DNA of 64,000 bases. Source: Phaeobacter sp. J2-8 (GTDB lineage Bacteria > Pseudomonadota > Alphaproteobacteria > Rhodobacterales > Rhodobacteraceae). The stretch covers positions 186,001 through 250,000 of the forward strand of contig NZ_JALIEC010000004.1 of NCBI RefSeq assembly GCF_022867865.1, in the 5' to 3' direction. A program made the position numbers and the translations under genes. Within the stretch, counting starts at the first letter, position 1. Each line of letters begins with the position of its first letter. Positions 51,942 through 60,037 of the stretch are shown here, one piece after another. The notes under the pieces were generated by a model. That model made no database searches, was not told where the DNA came from, and saw only the letters and a program-made list of their open reading frames with translations.

Positions 51942-52643
51942 CATGGGCCTCATCAAAGGCCAGCACGCCTTCAAAGTCTTCACCCATCCAGGCGAGGATC
52001 TGGCTCAGTCGCGTGGTGCCGCATTTGCCCGCGGACCGCAGCGTGGCGTAGGTGACGAAGAGGATACCGTCACCCATAGGGACGGGCTGGTCCGGTTTCC
52101 ATTTGGAGAGCGGCTGGATGTCGGCGGGCGAGCCGCCGAGATCGGTCCAGTCGCGGATCGCGTCCTCGATAAGCGTTGCGGATTTGGAGACCCAGATGGC
52201 CTTTCTGCGTCCGGCCAGCCAGTTCACAAGGATGAGCCCCGCGCATTCACGCCCCTTGCCGCAACCGGTGCCGTCGCCGAGGAAATAGCCAAGGCGATAG
52301 GCACGTGCATCCGGATCATCATCGGCGCGCGTCAGCTTGGTCTGGTCGTCATCGATGGTAAACCGACCGGGCAGATCACGCCCATGGGCGTCATGCGCCA
52401 TGATGGTGGTCTCGAGCTGCGCCTCGGAGAGATCTCCCTCCTCGATCAACCGTGTGGGCAGGCGCAAGTCATCACTGCCCGTGTTTGAGGGCATGGGCGG
52501 GGCAACCGAGGCCATGGCGATGCTTTCGACGAGCGGGGTGGGATGTTCCTGCGCACCCGCGATCTCGATCCGCTGCGGCCGGTAGCGCGCATAGATGTCC
52601 GAGACAGGCGTGTTGTCGCGCGGGACATCGAAGCTCGTGAAAC
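51942..52643 (-). pseudogene. Strawberry-notch-type helicase/methylase gene, internal fragment
   Basis: An open 234-codon stretch with no start or stop of its own. FTSFDVPRDNTPVSDIYARY, RPQRIEIAGAQEHPTPLVES and MASVAPPMP are typical of plasmid strawberry-notch family proteins. FLGDGTGCGKGRECAGLIL holds Walker A, and the fragment ends in VLAFDEAH, the Walker B/DEAH box, four bases before IS copy 1. IS copy 2 cuts the other side. The rest of this usually 1,400-residue protein is missing on both sides. An in-frame ATG at 52515 is internal, not a real start. Confidence 0.82.
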
Positions 52644-53451
52644 GGCATTGCCAACTTGTTCGTCAGACATGACCGGCTATTTTAGCGGTATGAGAATTCC
52701 GACCAGTTTGCCTCGCCTTAAGGGCTTCCGCTACCCTCGCGAGATCATCGCTTACGCTGTTTGGGCGTACCACCGCTTCGCGCTGAGCACGGCTGACGTT
52801 GAAGACTTGCTGGCTGAGCGGGGCGTGATTGTCAGCCGGGAAGCCGTCCGGTTGTGGGTCAATCGGTTTGGTCGCCATTTCGCGAACTGCATCCGGCGTG
52901 ATCGCCCTCGTCCCAACGACAAATGGCATCTCGACGAAGTCGTTGTTCCGATCCGCGGCAAGAAGCACTGGCTGTGGCGCGCAATGGACGCGAACGGCGA
53001 GGTTCTCGATATACTTGTGCAAACGCGCAGAAGTGGAAAGGCAGCAAAGAGGTTTTTCAAAAGGCTGGTAGTTCAGTTCGGCGCGCCGAGGGTCGTGATC
53101 ACGGATAAATTACGCAGCTACATCAAGCCGATCAAAACGCTGGCGCCGGACGCTGACCACCGCGCTCACAAGCGATTGAATAACGCAATTGAAGGGGCTC
53201 ACAGGCCGACACGAAAGCGAGAGAAGATACTCGGGCGGTTCAAATCTCACCGGCAAGCACAGAGATTCCTGACCGCACATGACCCGATCAACCTGATCTT
53301 TCGTCCCCGCCGTTACAGACTCACCGCAACATCATACCGCCACGCTCGTCACGACGCGTTCAGCCTCTGGGCCGACTACACCGCCGAAATGGTGACGTGA
53401 TCGACCGAACATCAGAACTTTAAAATCCAAGAACAACAACTTGGCAATCCC
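52644..53451 (+). mobile_element. IS6-family insertion sequence, copy 2 (808 bp)
   Basis: Same element as copy 1 in opposite orientation, one base shorter because of a G lost in the leader (gaccggctatt versus gaccgggctatt). Ends are GGCATTGCCAAC... and ...GTTGCCAATCCC-type (GGCAATCCC). Flanks cgtgaaac and ctgcggcc differ. Both flanks belong to the strawberry-notch gene. Confidence 0.9.
52690..53400 (+). CDS. IS6-family transposase (copy 2)
   Basis: 236 residues, identical by eye to copy 3 and one residue different from copy 1. All three acidic catalytic residues are present (see copy 1). The ATG at 52690 is the natural start; the frame extends upstream into the leader without a ribosome site. 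Confidence 0.93.
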   Translation: MRIPTSLPRLKGFRYPREIIAYAVWAYHRFALSTADVEDLLAERGVIVSREAVRLWVNRFGRHFANCIRRDRPRPNDKWHLDEVVVPIRGKKHWLWRAMDANGEVLDILVQTRRSGKAAKRFFKRLVVQFGAPRVVITDKLRSYIKPIKTLAPDADHRAHKRLNNAIEGAHRPTRKREKILGRFKSHRQAQRFLTAHDPINLIFRPRRYRLTATSYRHARHDAFSLWADYTAEMVT

Positions 53452-53458
53452 CTGCGGC

Positions 53459-53605
53459 CTACATCAGGTCGTAGGCCATCCGCCAGTCCCAGGCACCGCT
53501 GGCATCACTGCCGTTGAACGTCTCGCGCATGATGCGCGCGAGGGCAGAGGCGAGGTCAGGGTGGGAGATCGAAGGAGCCGAGTTTGCCGGTTTGGGCTTG
53601 GTCAT
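53459..53605 (-). pseudogene. N-terminal remnant of the strawberry-notch-type gene
   Basis: 48 codons from an ATG at 53605: TKPKPANSAPSISHPDLASA then LARIMRETFNGSDASGAWDW and RMAYDLM, ending in TAG. The SDASGAWDW..AYD pattern resembles the start of strawberry-notch family proteins, where the next residues are normally EAA. Here TAG-GCC-GCA follows, so a GAG to TAG nonsense change is likely. IS copy 2 lies 8 bases further. About 400 codons between this piece and the fragment at 52643 are absent. Confidence 0.6.
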
Positions 53606-53644
53606 GGGGGTTTCCTTTGGATCAGGGTCTGAGTTCCAAAGGAC

Positions 53645-53682
53645 AAAAAGCCCGCTCTACACTTTGAAGGCGTAGAGCGGGC
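53645..53682 (-). terminator. Intrinsic terminator downstream of the toxin gene
   Basis: On the minus strand GCCCGCTCTAC-N11-GTAGAGCGGGC (perfect 11-bp stem) is followed by TTTTTG. It ends the toxin-antitoxin transcript 30 bases after the toxin stop. Confidence 0.8.
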
Positions 53683-53711
53683 AATTTCTTAGCGGAGGGC
53701 CTGCACGCCGA

Positions 53712-53987
53712 TCATGGCCACTGCTGCGCAGCATGAAGAACGCGTAAAATGGTCACCATCTCAGGGCTTTCCGCATAAACCACGATGTAGTTCGGCCGAA
53801 TAACCATCTCCCGGGTCCCATCGACACGGCCCGCGCGGTACATTTGAGGGCGTTCTGGAAGGAGGGACGTCTTGTGTTCAATCTCATCTTTAAGAACTTG
53901 GGCGGCATCCGGGTTGTCGTCGGAAATGTAGTCAATGATTGCCAACAAGTCGGCGATGGCCGTGGCTTTCCATTCAAGATTTGGCAA
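53712..53987 (-). CDS. RelE/ParE family toxin
   Basis: About 91 residues: LEWKATAIADLLAIIDYISD, LLPERPQMYRAGRVDGTREM and VIRPNYIVVYAE then VTILRVLHAAQQWP. This is a RelE/ParE-fold toxin, expected to cleave ribosome-bound mRNA or poison gyrase. I choose TTG at 53987 because GGGAAGCGCC precedes it; TTG at 54002 is also possible. It overlaps the antitoxin by 14 bases. Confidence 0.85.
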   Translation of the reverse strand: MPNLEWKATAIADLLAIIDYISDDNPDAAQVLKDEIEHKTSLLPERPQMYRAGRVDGTREMVIRPNYIVVYAESPEMVTILRVLHAAQQWP

Positions 53988-54273
53988 GGCGCTTCCCGTC
54001 AATCAATGCCTGGGCGTCTTGCATCGCCTTGGCATGGGGCGTTGTGGGCCTTGGATCGTCCAGCGCTTCCTGTACCTTCGCCCGGAACCAGGCGTCATAG
54101 GCATCCGGATCAGCGGTCAATCCGGCAGGCAAGCCGCCTTCTGCGGCCACGCGGGTCAGAAGAATACGCACCGCGTCGGAGAGCGTCAGACCGACGCCCG
54201 CAAGTGCGTCAGAAGCTTGTGCTTTCAGCTGATCGTCAACACGAACATGAAGCATGGATGTTTGGGCAGGCAT
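53974..54273 (-). CDS. RelB/DinJ family antitoxin
   Basis: A 99-residue protein. The ribbon-helix-helix DNA-binding start MLHVRVDDQLKAQASDALA and LTLSDAVRILLTRVAAEGG are followed by a C-terminal toxin-neutralising tail (PHAKAMQDAQALIDGKRL). ATG 54273 follows GAGGACTATCC. A perfect palindrome at 54301-54320 lies 27 bases upstream and should be its autoregulatory operator. Confidence 0.87.
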   Translation of the reverse strand: MPAQTSMLHVRVDDQLKAQASDALAGVGLTLSDAVRILLTRVAAEGGLPAGLTADPDAYDAWFRAKVQEALDDPRPTTPHAKAMQDAQALIDGKRLAKS

Positions 54274-54300
54274 GGATAGTCCTCTAATTGATGGAAGTGA

Positions 54301-54320
54301 TGTATCTCATTTGAGATACA
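54301..54320. promoter_or_regulatory. Toxin-antitoxin operator palindrome
   Basis: TGTATCTCA-TT-TGAGATACA, a perfect 9-bp inverted repeat, immediately upstream of the antitoxin gene. It suits binding of the RelB/DinJ ribbon-helix-helix dimer. Confidence 0.8.
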
Positions 54321-54375
54321 ATTTCAAGTCGGCAGTATGCGCGCGCGTGCCTGTGGTGTTGTCTCAGCGGGAAAC

Positions 54376-55032
54376 TCAGCCACCCTGCCCCGCGAGATAC
54401 TCCGCCAGCACGGGACTGGCCGCGCCCTTCGCGGAGCTGAGCAGCTCCGAGCCCGCGAGCGTCGCTTTAGACAGGCGCACGAGCCCGCCGGTTTCCTCAA
54501 TGCGGTAGCAGCGGCGGTTTTGCCGCCCCCGCCTGTAGTGGGTCGCGGTGACGATCTGGCAGGTGCTGCCGTCGGTGAGCGTCACCGGTGTTGCGAGCTT
54601 GATCTTGTCGCCTTCCTGGTAGTCCGGGATCGCAGCCCAGTCCCGGCAACGCTGGCGCCAGGCATGGGCGTAGCTGGCCGGGTCTTTCAGGTCGGAGAGG
54701 AGCTCGATCAGCCCAAGGGGAGCACGAGACTCGTTCGGGCCAGCGCTTTCCTCCATGTCCTTGTAGCCCCAGCAGCCGTCATCGTATCTGGTGAGGAAGA
54801 CAGCCCCGAAAGTAATCGAGCCATCAGGATCGGTGACATAGGTTGCGTCTTCGACAGCGGTGCCGTCGAGATTGGTGACCCTTGCCGCCGCATACCAGGT
54901 GGAGGCGACCTTGCAGGCCTTGACCAGTTCGGTTTTGCGCCTGTCGCCCTCGAAAGTGCAGAGCCGGGCGATTTCCGCTTTCTCATCCGCGTAGGTCTGG
55001 ACGCGGCGGTCTGTGTAGAAGAGCCAACCCAT
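54376..55032 (-). CDS. Conserved plasmid/ICE hypothetical protein (DUF6927-like)
   Basis: 218 residues starting MGWLFYTDRRVQTYADEKAE, with STWYAAARVTN, TRYDDGCWGYKDMEESAGP and SYAHAWRQRCRDWAAIPDYQ. I recognise the type from mobile regions next to strawberry-notch genes, but no catalytic function is known to me. The start at 55032 overlaps the stop of an upstream gene fragment (TGATG). Appears intact. Confidence 0.7.
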   Translation of the reverse strand: MGWLFYTDRRVQTYADEKAEIARLCTFEGDRRKTELVKACKVASTWYAAARVTNLDGTAVEDATYVTDPDGSITFGAVFLTRYDDGCWGYKDMEESAGPNESRAPLGLIELLSDLKDPASYAHAWRQRCRDWAAIPDYQEGDKIKLATPVTLTDGSTCQIVTATHYRRGRQNRRCYRIEETGGLVRLSKATLAGSELLSSAKGAASPVLAEYLAGQGG

Positions 55033-55089
55033 CACGCCACCCTCCGGTCGTCGATTTCCATCAGCGCATCGAGCGGCACGCGGTAAGGC
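55032..55089 (-). pseudogene. C-terminal stub of an unknown backbone gene cut by IS copy 3
   Basis: Only the last 18 residues remain, YRVPLDALMEIDDRRVA and a TGA that overlaps the next start. IS copy 3 replaces the rest. Identity of the gene cannot be told. Confidence 0.45.
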
Positions 55090-55898
55090 GGCATTGCCAA
55101 CTTGTTCGTCAGACATGACCGGGCTATTTTAGCGGTATGAGAATTCCGACCAGTTTGCCTCGCCTTAAGGGCTTCCGCTACCCTCGCGAGATCATCGCTT
55201 ACGCTGTTTGGGCGTACCACCGCTTCGCGCTGAGCACGGCTGACGTTGAAGACTTGCTGGCTGAGCGGGGCGTGATTGTCAGCCGGGAAGCCGTCCGGTT
55301 GTGGGTCAATCGGTTTGGTCGCCATTTCGCGAACTGCATCCGGCGTGATCGCCCTCGTCCCAACGACAAATGGCATCTCGACGAAGTCGTTGTTCCGATC
55401 CGCGGCAAGAAGCACTGGCTGTGGCGCGCAATGGACGCGAACGGCGAGGTTCTCGATATACTTGTGCAAACGCGCAGAAGTGGAAAGGCAGCAAAGAGGT
55501 TTTTCAAAAGGCTGGTAGTTCAGTTCGGCGCGCCGAGGGTCGTGATCACGGATAAATTACGCAGCTACATCAAGCCGATCAAAACGCTGGCGCCGGACGC
55601 TGACCACCGCGCTCACAAGCGATTGAATAACGCAATTGAAGGGGCTCACAGGCCGACACGAAAGCGAGAGAAGATACTCGGGCGGTTCAAATCTCACCGG
55701 CAAGCACAGAGATTCCTGACCGCACATGACCCGATCAACCTGATCTTTCGTCCCCGCCGTTACAGACTGACCGCAACATCATACCGCCACGCTCGTCACG
55801 ACGCGTTCAGCCTCTGGGCCGACTACACCGCCGAAATGGTGACGTGATCGACCGAACATCAGAACTTTAAAATCCAAGAACAACAACTTGGCAATCCC
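55090..55898 (+). mobile_element. IS6-family insertion sequence, copy 3 (809 bp)
   Basis: Direct repeat of copy 2, 1.6 kb away, same ends (GGCATTGCC / GGCAATCCC). Flanks ggtaaggc and gatgcaac differ. The right end falls inside a LysR gene. Copies 2 and 3 bracket the toxin-antitoxin and DUF6927-like genes like a pseudo-compound transposon. Confidence 0.9.
55137..55847 (+). CDS. IS6-family transposase (copy 3)
   Basis: 236 residues, same sequence as copy 2 by eye, with catalytic D-D-E motifs intact. The start ATG is at 55137, 47 bases inside the element. Confidence 0.93.
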   Translation: MRIPTSLPRLKGFRYPREIIAYAVWAYHRFALSTADVEDLLAERGVIVSREAVRLWVNRFGRHFANCIRRDRPRPNDKWHLDEVVVPIRGKKHWLWRAMDANGEVLDILVQTRRSGKAAKRFFKRLVVQFGAPRVVITDKLRSYIKPIKTLAPDADHRAHKRLNNAIEGAHRPTRKREKILGRFKSHRQAQRFLTAHDPINLIFRPRRYRLTATSYRHARHDAFSLWADYTAEMVT

Positions 55899-56379
55899 GA
55901 TGCAACATCTGGCTATCTCCCAGGCGGCCCAGACGAATGGCGACATCCGCATGACTGCCGATCAGGTCAACCAGCGTATCCGTCATATCAATCGACAGCT
56001 GAATACCCGGGTATGTCGCATGAAATTCGGCAAGATGCGGGGCGAGAACATGCAGGACGTAAGGAACCGGTGCGTTGACCCGCAGTGGCCCGGCGGGGGC
56101 CTGTCCGCTGGTTGCGATTTCTTGCAGCGCTTCACTGCGGTCCAGAATTTCGCGCGCCTCGGCCAGAACTGCGGCGCCTTCGGGGGTGATCTCGATGGAT
56201 CGTGTGGTGCGGCGCAACAATGTGACTTTCAACTGTTCTTCCAGCCGCGTGACTGACCGGCTGAGCGTCGAGGCCGACACGCCACGCCGCCGTGCGGATT
56301 CCGCAAAACCGCCATCATCGACGATCCCGACAAAGGCAGCCAAATCCCCCATGCGCAGCAATTCGTGCAGTTTCTGCAA
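55899..56379 (-). pseudogene. LysR family regulator truncated by IS copy 3
   Basis: About 160 residues remain: HTH (FVGIVDDGGFAESARRRGVS; LSRSVTRLEEQLKVTLLRR) and the first part of the effector domain (GPLRVNAPVPYVLHVLAPHL). The protein stops at the IS border after GDSQMLHR, missing about 130 C-terminal residues. Start may be TTG 56379 or ATG 56352. It diverges from the MFS operon at 56464, which it presumably regulated. Confidence 0.85.
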
Positions 56380-56463
56380 TGATCCATTCCAAACTTGTCC
56401 GTTCCCGCAATAGATAACGGCAGGCATATGTGGCGTCGACATCAAATTTATTGGAGAAACCCG

Positions 56464-57645
56464 ATGCCACTTGCCCTTTGGGCGCTGACCATCAGCGCCT
56501 TTGCCGTTGGAACGACAGAGTTCGTTATCGTCGGCCTGTTGCCCACCATCGCCGCCGATCTGGGGGTGTCTATCCCTTCCGCTGGTCTGTTGGTCAGCCT
56601 CTATGCGCTTGGCGTGACCATCGGCGCGCCGGTGCTGACCGCCATGGCCGACCGGGTGCCGCGCAAAACGCTGCTTCTGCTCTTGCTGGCGCTGTTCACG
56701 CTCGGCAATGCCTACGCCGCCTTTGCGCCGGATTACGGCAGCCTTGTCGCTGCGCGTTTCATTACTGGTCTGGCGCACGGTGTGTTCTTCGCCATCGCGT
56801 CGACCATCGCGACCGATCTGGTGGAGCCCGAAAAGGAAAGCTCGGCCATTGCTTTGGTGTTCCTTGGCTTGACCGTCGCGCTGGTGACGGGGGTGCCGCT
56901 GGGGACCTTCATCGGCCAGAACTTCGGCTGGCAGTCGACCTTCCTTGGCGTTGTCGCGTTGGGTGTGATCGGCTTTGTCGCTTCTGCCATTTTGGTGCCC
57001 GCCAATCTGACCAAGACCGCCTCGGCAGGGATCAAGGCACAGTTGCAGGTGCTGACTTCGCCGCGGCTTCTGCTGGTCTATCTGATCACGGCTGTCGGCT
57101 ATGGCGGTAACTTCATCGCCTTCACCTTCCTTGCGCCGATGTTGAACGAGGTCACCGGCCTGTCGGCGGGTGCGGTCAGCCTTGTGCTGCTGCTCTATGG
57201 TGCATCTGTTGCCGTGGGCAACATTGCGGGCGGCAAACTGGCGGATCGGATTGGTGCGGTGGCGTCCCTGACGGTGATCTTTGCTGGCCTTGCGATATCA
57301 CTGGTCGCACTTGGTGCCTTCCTTACACACCCGATTGCAGCCATCGCGGTTGCGGCCTTCTGGGGCGGCTTTGCCTTCGCCAACGTGCCGCCGCTGCAGT
57401 CTTACGTCGTGCAAATCGCACGCGAAGTATCTCCGGGTGCGGTGGATGTGGCGTCCGGCCTGAACATTGGTGCGTTCAACCTTGGCATTGCCGGGGGCGC
57501 ATGGGCCGGGGGGCTTGTAGTCGAAGGCATCGGCCTTGCCGCTGCTCCCTACATCGCCGCAGGTGTAGTCGTCGTTGGGATTGTTCTGGTGCGCCTGTCT
57601 GGTCGCTTGAACGCAACAGCACCCCAAACTGTTGCTGCTGAATAA
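56464..57645 (+). CDS. MFS transporter, DHA1 family (AraJ/NepI-like)
   Basis: A 393-residue, 12-segment carrier. VGTTEFVIVGLLPTIAADLG is the typical DHA1 start and ALGVTIGAPVLTAMADRVPR holds motif A; PPLQSYVVQIAREVSPGAVD lies near segment 10. Start 56464 follows TTGGAGAAACCCG. Likely an efflux carrier for sugars, nucleosides or drugs. First gene of a three-gene operon next to the truncated LysR. Confidence 0.9.
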   Translation: MPLALWALTISAFAVGTTEFVIVGLLPTIAADLGVSIPSAGLLVSLYALGVTIGAPVLTAMADRVPRKTLLLLLLALFTLGNAYAAFAPDYGSLVAARFITGLAHGVFFAIASTIATDLVEPEKESSAIALVFLGLTVALVTGVPLGTFIGQNFGWQSTFLGVVALGVIGFVASAILVPANLTKTASAGIKAQLQVLTSPRLLLVYLITAVGYGGNFIAFTFLAPMLNEVTGLSAGAVSLVLLLYGASVAVGNIAGGKLADRIGAVASLTVIFAGLAISLVALGAFLTHPIAAIAVAAFWGGFAFANVPPLQSYVVQIAREVSPGAVDVASGLNIGAFNLGIAGGAWAGGLVVEGIGLAAAPYIAAGVVVVGIVLVRLSGRLNATAPQTVAAE

Positions 57646-57708
57646 CCTCATTTGCCCCGCCGTATCTAACGTGCGGCGGGGCAGACCAATGAACAGGAAG
57701 TTCGTAAC

Positions 57709-58680
57709 ATGTCTGCCCTAAATCTGATTTACAAAGACCGCATGAGTTTTGGCGTTGAATTGCCACTGGACCGCGACTGGTCCGAAGCCGGGCAACGCCG
57801 TGCCCGTACCGAGGGTCGCCCCTTTGGCGTGCCTGACATCACAAACCCCGAAAGGGGCGTGGAGCTGGCAGAGTGCCTTGGCTTTGATGCGGTCTGGCTC
57901 CGGGATGTGCCGGTCCACGATCCAAGCTTCGGGGATGCGGGGCAGGTCTTCGACCCCTTCCCTTATCTCGGCTTTCTTGCGGGCCGCACGCGACGGATCG
58001 CACTTGGCACCGCCGGTATCGTCCTGCCCCTGCGCGACCCGATCCTGCTGTCCAAAATGACGGCCAGCTTGCACCATCTGTCTGGCGGGCGGTTCATCCT
58101 TGGCATAGCGTCGGGGGACCGCCCGGTGGAATACCCGCTTATGGGGCTCGACTACGAGGCTCGCGGGGCCACCCTGCGCGATCGCGTCGAACAGATGCGC
58201 ACCCTCTGGTCAGGGGATGCGCTGCAAGGACCACAAGGCCCCGTCACCGTGCGCCCCTATGTGCCGGAAGGTATCCCGATGGTCATGGCCGGGATGGGCC
58301 AGCAAAGCCTGCAATGGATCGCCCGCACATTGGACGGCTGGTTCACCTATCCCGGCCCTCCTGAGCAGGCCGAACGCCGTCTGTCGATGTGGCGGCAGGC
58401 GCGCACCGATGCTGGCCTTCCCCCTGCGCCGGTCTTGACCGCCATGCACTTGGACCTTGACCCTGATCCCGATGCGCCCTCCCGGCCAATCCAGTTCGGG
58501 AGCCGTATCGGTCGCAATGCGCTCATCACACATGTTCAATCGCTGCACGCTGCAGGGGTCGCCCACATCGCCTTTAACCTGCGCCAATCACAGCGCGATA
58601 TTGAAGACGTTCTGGCCGAGCTGGCCAAGCACGTCATCCCTGAGTTTGCACAAGAAAACACAATGGAGACAGAACAATGA
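57709..58680 (+). CDS. LLM class flavin-dependent oxidoreductase
   Basis: A 323-residue luciferase-like monooxygenase. GVELAECLGFDAVWLRDVPV, RTRRIALGTAGIVLPLRDPI and SGGRFILGIASGDRPVEYPL are the usual FMNH2-barrel strands. Uses reduced flavin and O2 on an unknown substrate. It overlaps the next gene by ATGA. Confidence 0.9.
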   Translation: MSALNLIYKDRMSFGVELPLDRDWSEAGQRRARTEGRPFGVPDITNPERGVELAECLGFDAVWLRDVPVHDPSFGDAGQVFDPFPYLGFLAGRTRRIALGTAGIVLPLRDPILLSKMTASLHHLSGGRFILGIASGDRPVEYPLMGLDYEARGATLRDRVEQMRTLWSGDALQGPQGPVTVRPYVPEGIPMVMAGMGQQSLQWIARTLDGWFTYPGPPEQAERRLSMWRQARTDAGLPPAPVLTAMHLDLDPDPDAPSRPIQFGSRIGRNALITHVQSLHAAGVAHIAFNLRQSQRDIEDVLAELAKHVIPEFAQENTMETEQ

Positions 58681-59501
58681 GTATCACCCTGATAGGCCCT
58701 GCCCAAATTCCGTCCATGGGTTTCGGCACCTTTCAACTTGAGCAAGATACGGTAGCCGACATGGTGGCCGCGGCGCTTTCCGAAGGGTTCTGCCATATTG
58801 ATACGGCGCAGGCCTATGAGAACGAAGAGCAAGTTGGCGAAGGTTTGCGCCGCGCCGATGTCCGCCGCGATGATGTGTTCCTCACCACCAAAATCCTGCC
58901 CGAGCACTTCTCGCCTGAAGCCTTCATCGCTGCCGCCGACGCTTCTTTGAAACGACTGGGGACGGACTATGTCGACCTGCTACTCTTACACTGGCCCTCA
59001 AAGGAAGTCCCGATTGCCGACACCATTGACGCCCTGAATACTTTGATTGCTGCGGGCAAAGCCCGTCATGGGGGCGTGTCTAATTTCACCATGGCTATGG
59101 TCGATCAAGCACAGTCTGCTTTGAACACGCCATTGGCCGCCAACCAGATCGAACTGCATCCGCTGATTGACCAAACACGGATGATCGCTCACCTCGCCAG
59201 CAAGGGCATTCCGGTTGAGGCCTACTCGCCGCTGGCGCAAGGTAAGGTCATGGAGAACGCCACGCTGCGCGAGATTGCCTACGCGCACGATGCCAGCCCC
59301 GCTCAGATTTCCGTCGCTTGGGCATTGACCCGACCAATGGGAATCGCGTTGCCCCGGACCGGCAACCCGAGCCGGCTTGCCGCCAATCTCCGTGCAACAG
59401 AAATCGTGCTGAGCGCAGAGGAAATCTCCCGAATTGATGCCCTTGGAACAGCCGAGGGTCGGTTGGTAAGCCCGGAGACACTCGCCCCAGCTTGGGATTG
59501 A
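58677..59501 (+). CDS. Aldo/keto reductase (2,5-diketogluconate reductase-like)
   Basis: A 274-residue TIM barrel AKR. HIDTAQAYENEEQVGEGLRR has the catalytic Asp and Tyr, FLTTKILPEHF the Lys, YVDLLLLHWPS the His, and ALPRTGNPSRLAANLRA the NADPH-binding end. Expected to reduce carbonyls. Last gene of the operon. Confidence 0.92.
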   Translation: MSITLIGPAQIPSMGFGTFQLEQDTVADMVAAALSEGFCHIDTAQAYENEEQVGEGLRRADVRRDDVFLTTKILPEHFSPEAFIAAADASLKRLGTDYVDLLLLHWPSKEVPIADTIDALNTLIAAGKARHGGVSNFTMAMVDQAQSALNTPLAANQIELHPLIDQTRMIAHLASKGIPVEAYSPLAQGKVMENATLREIAYAHDASPAQISVAWALTRPMGIALPRTGNPSRLAANLRATEIVLSAEEISRIDALGTAEGRLVSPETLAPAWD

Positions 59502-59510
59502 TCATTCACT

Positions 59511-59535
59511 GGTCCTGCAAAAACACTGCAGGACC
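59511..59535 (+). terminator. Hairpin after the AKR gene
   Basis: GGTCCTGCA-N7-TGCAGGACC is a perfect 9-bp stem 10 bases after the stop, followed by TATATACC rather than a T-run. Likely the operon terminator. Confidence 0.55.
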
Positions 59536-60037
59536 TATATACCCGTCGTCTTCGGCCTTCGGCCCTCACCGGCCAATCAACAAACCATCGCAACGCTGAG
59601 GTGCGGCCCACCGAAACGGCCGTTAGCTGCGCACGCCAAAAGCGTTGGGGGCGAACTCACAGTGTGCGGACGATCCGGACTTTTGCGGTCGCTGCCGTTG
59701 CTGACGCAGAAAACCCTCGTTTCAGCAGCGCGGCGAACTTCCCGTTTCCGGTCATTAGGGCCCGCGGAAATCGGCGGAACTCAGACCGCTCCTTCGCTGC
59801 GGCTTGGTTGGGCAGACGAAACGCGCAAACAAGCCGGACATACCAATATGCAGCGTATCCGTCAGATAAAGTTTGAAGTCTGAAAATTCTAACACTGTTT
59901 CATCAGCGCAAGGATGACAGTCGGGTGCAAACCTTCTCTTGGTCGAAACCAGGCTTCGTGCCAAGCCGATTTCCATCGTAGATGCCTGTCTGAATTACGA
60001 CCGGCACCCGGATGTGAAAACCCTTTGTCACCACGGT
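59536..60037. other. Non-coding gap between convergent operons
   Basis: About 500 bases with no supported gene. Short open frames here have no ribosome site and no recognisable family. The GCGGCGAA/CGGAAAT-rich section at 59700-59830 has the patchy look of a degenerate intergenic repeat, which I cannot confirm. Confidence 0.4.

Noticed and set aside
52543-52689. Upstream extension of the copy 2 transposase frame
   Set aside because: It runs through the IS end and into the helicase fragment; copies 1 and 3 start at the equivalent internal ATG, so the ATG at 52690 is used.
51133-55898. A simple composite transposon with target duplications
   Set aside because: The 8-base flanks gggcaatt, catgggcc, cgtgaaac, ctgcggcc, ggtaaggc and gatgcaac show no matching pair, so a single clean composite insertion is not supported.
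59601-59876. Possible 91-codon gene between the AKR and GntR genes
   Set aside because: No ribosome site, no recognisable family and a patchy repeat-like sequence; not supported as a gene.
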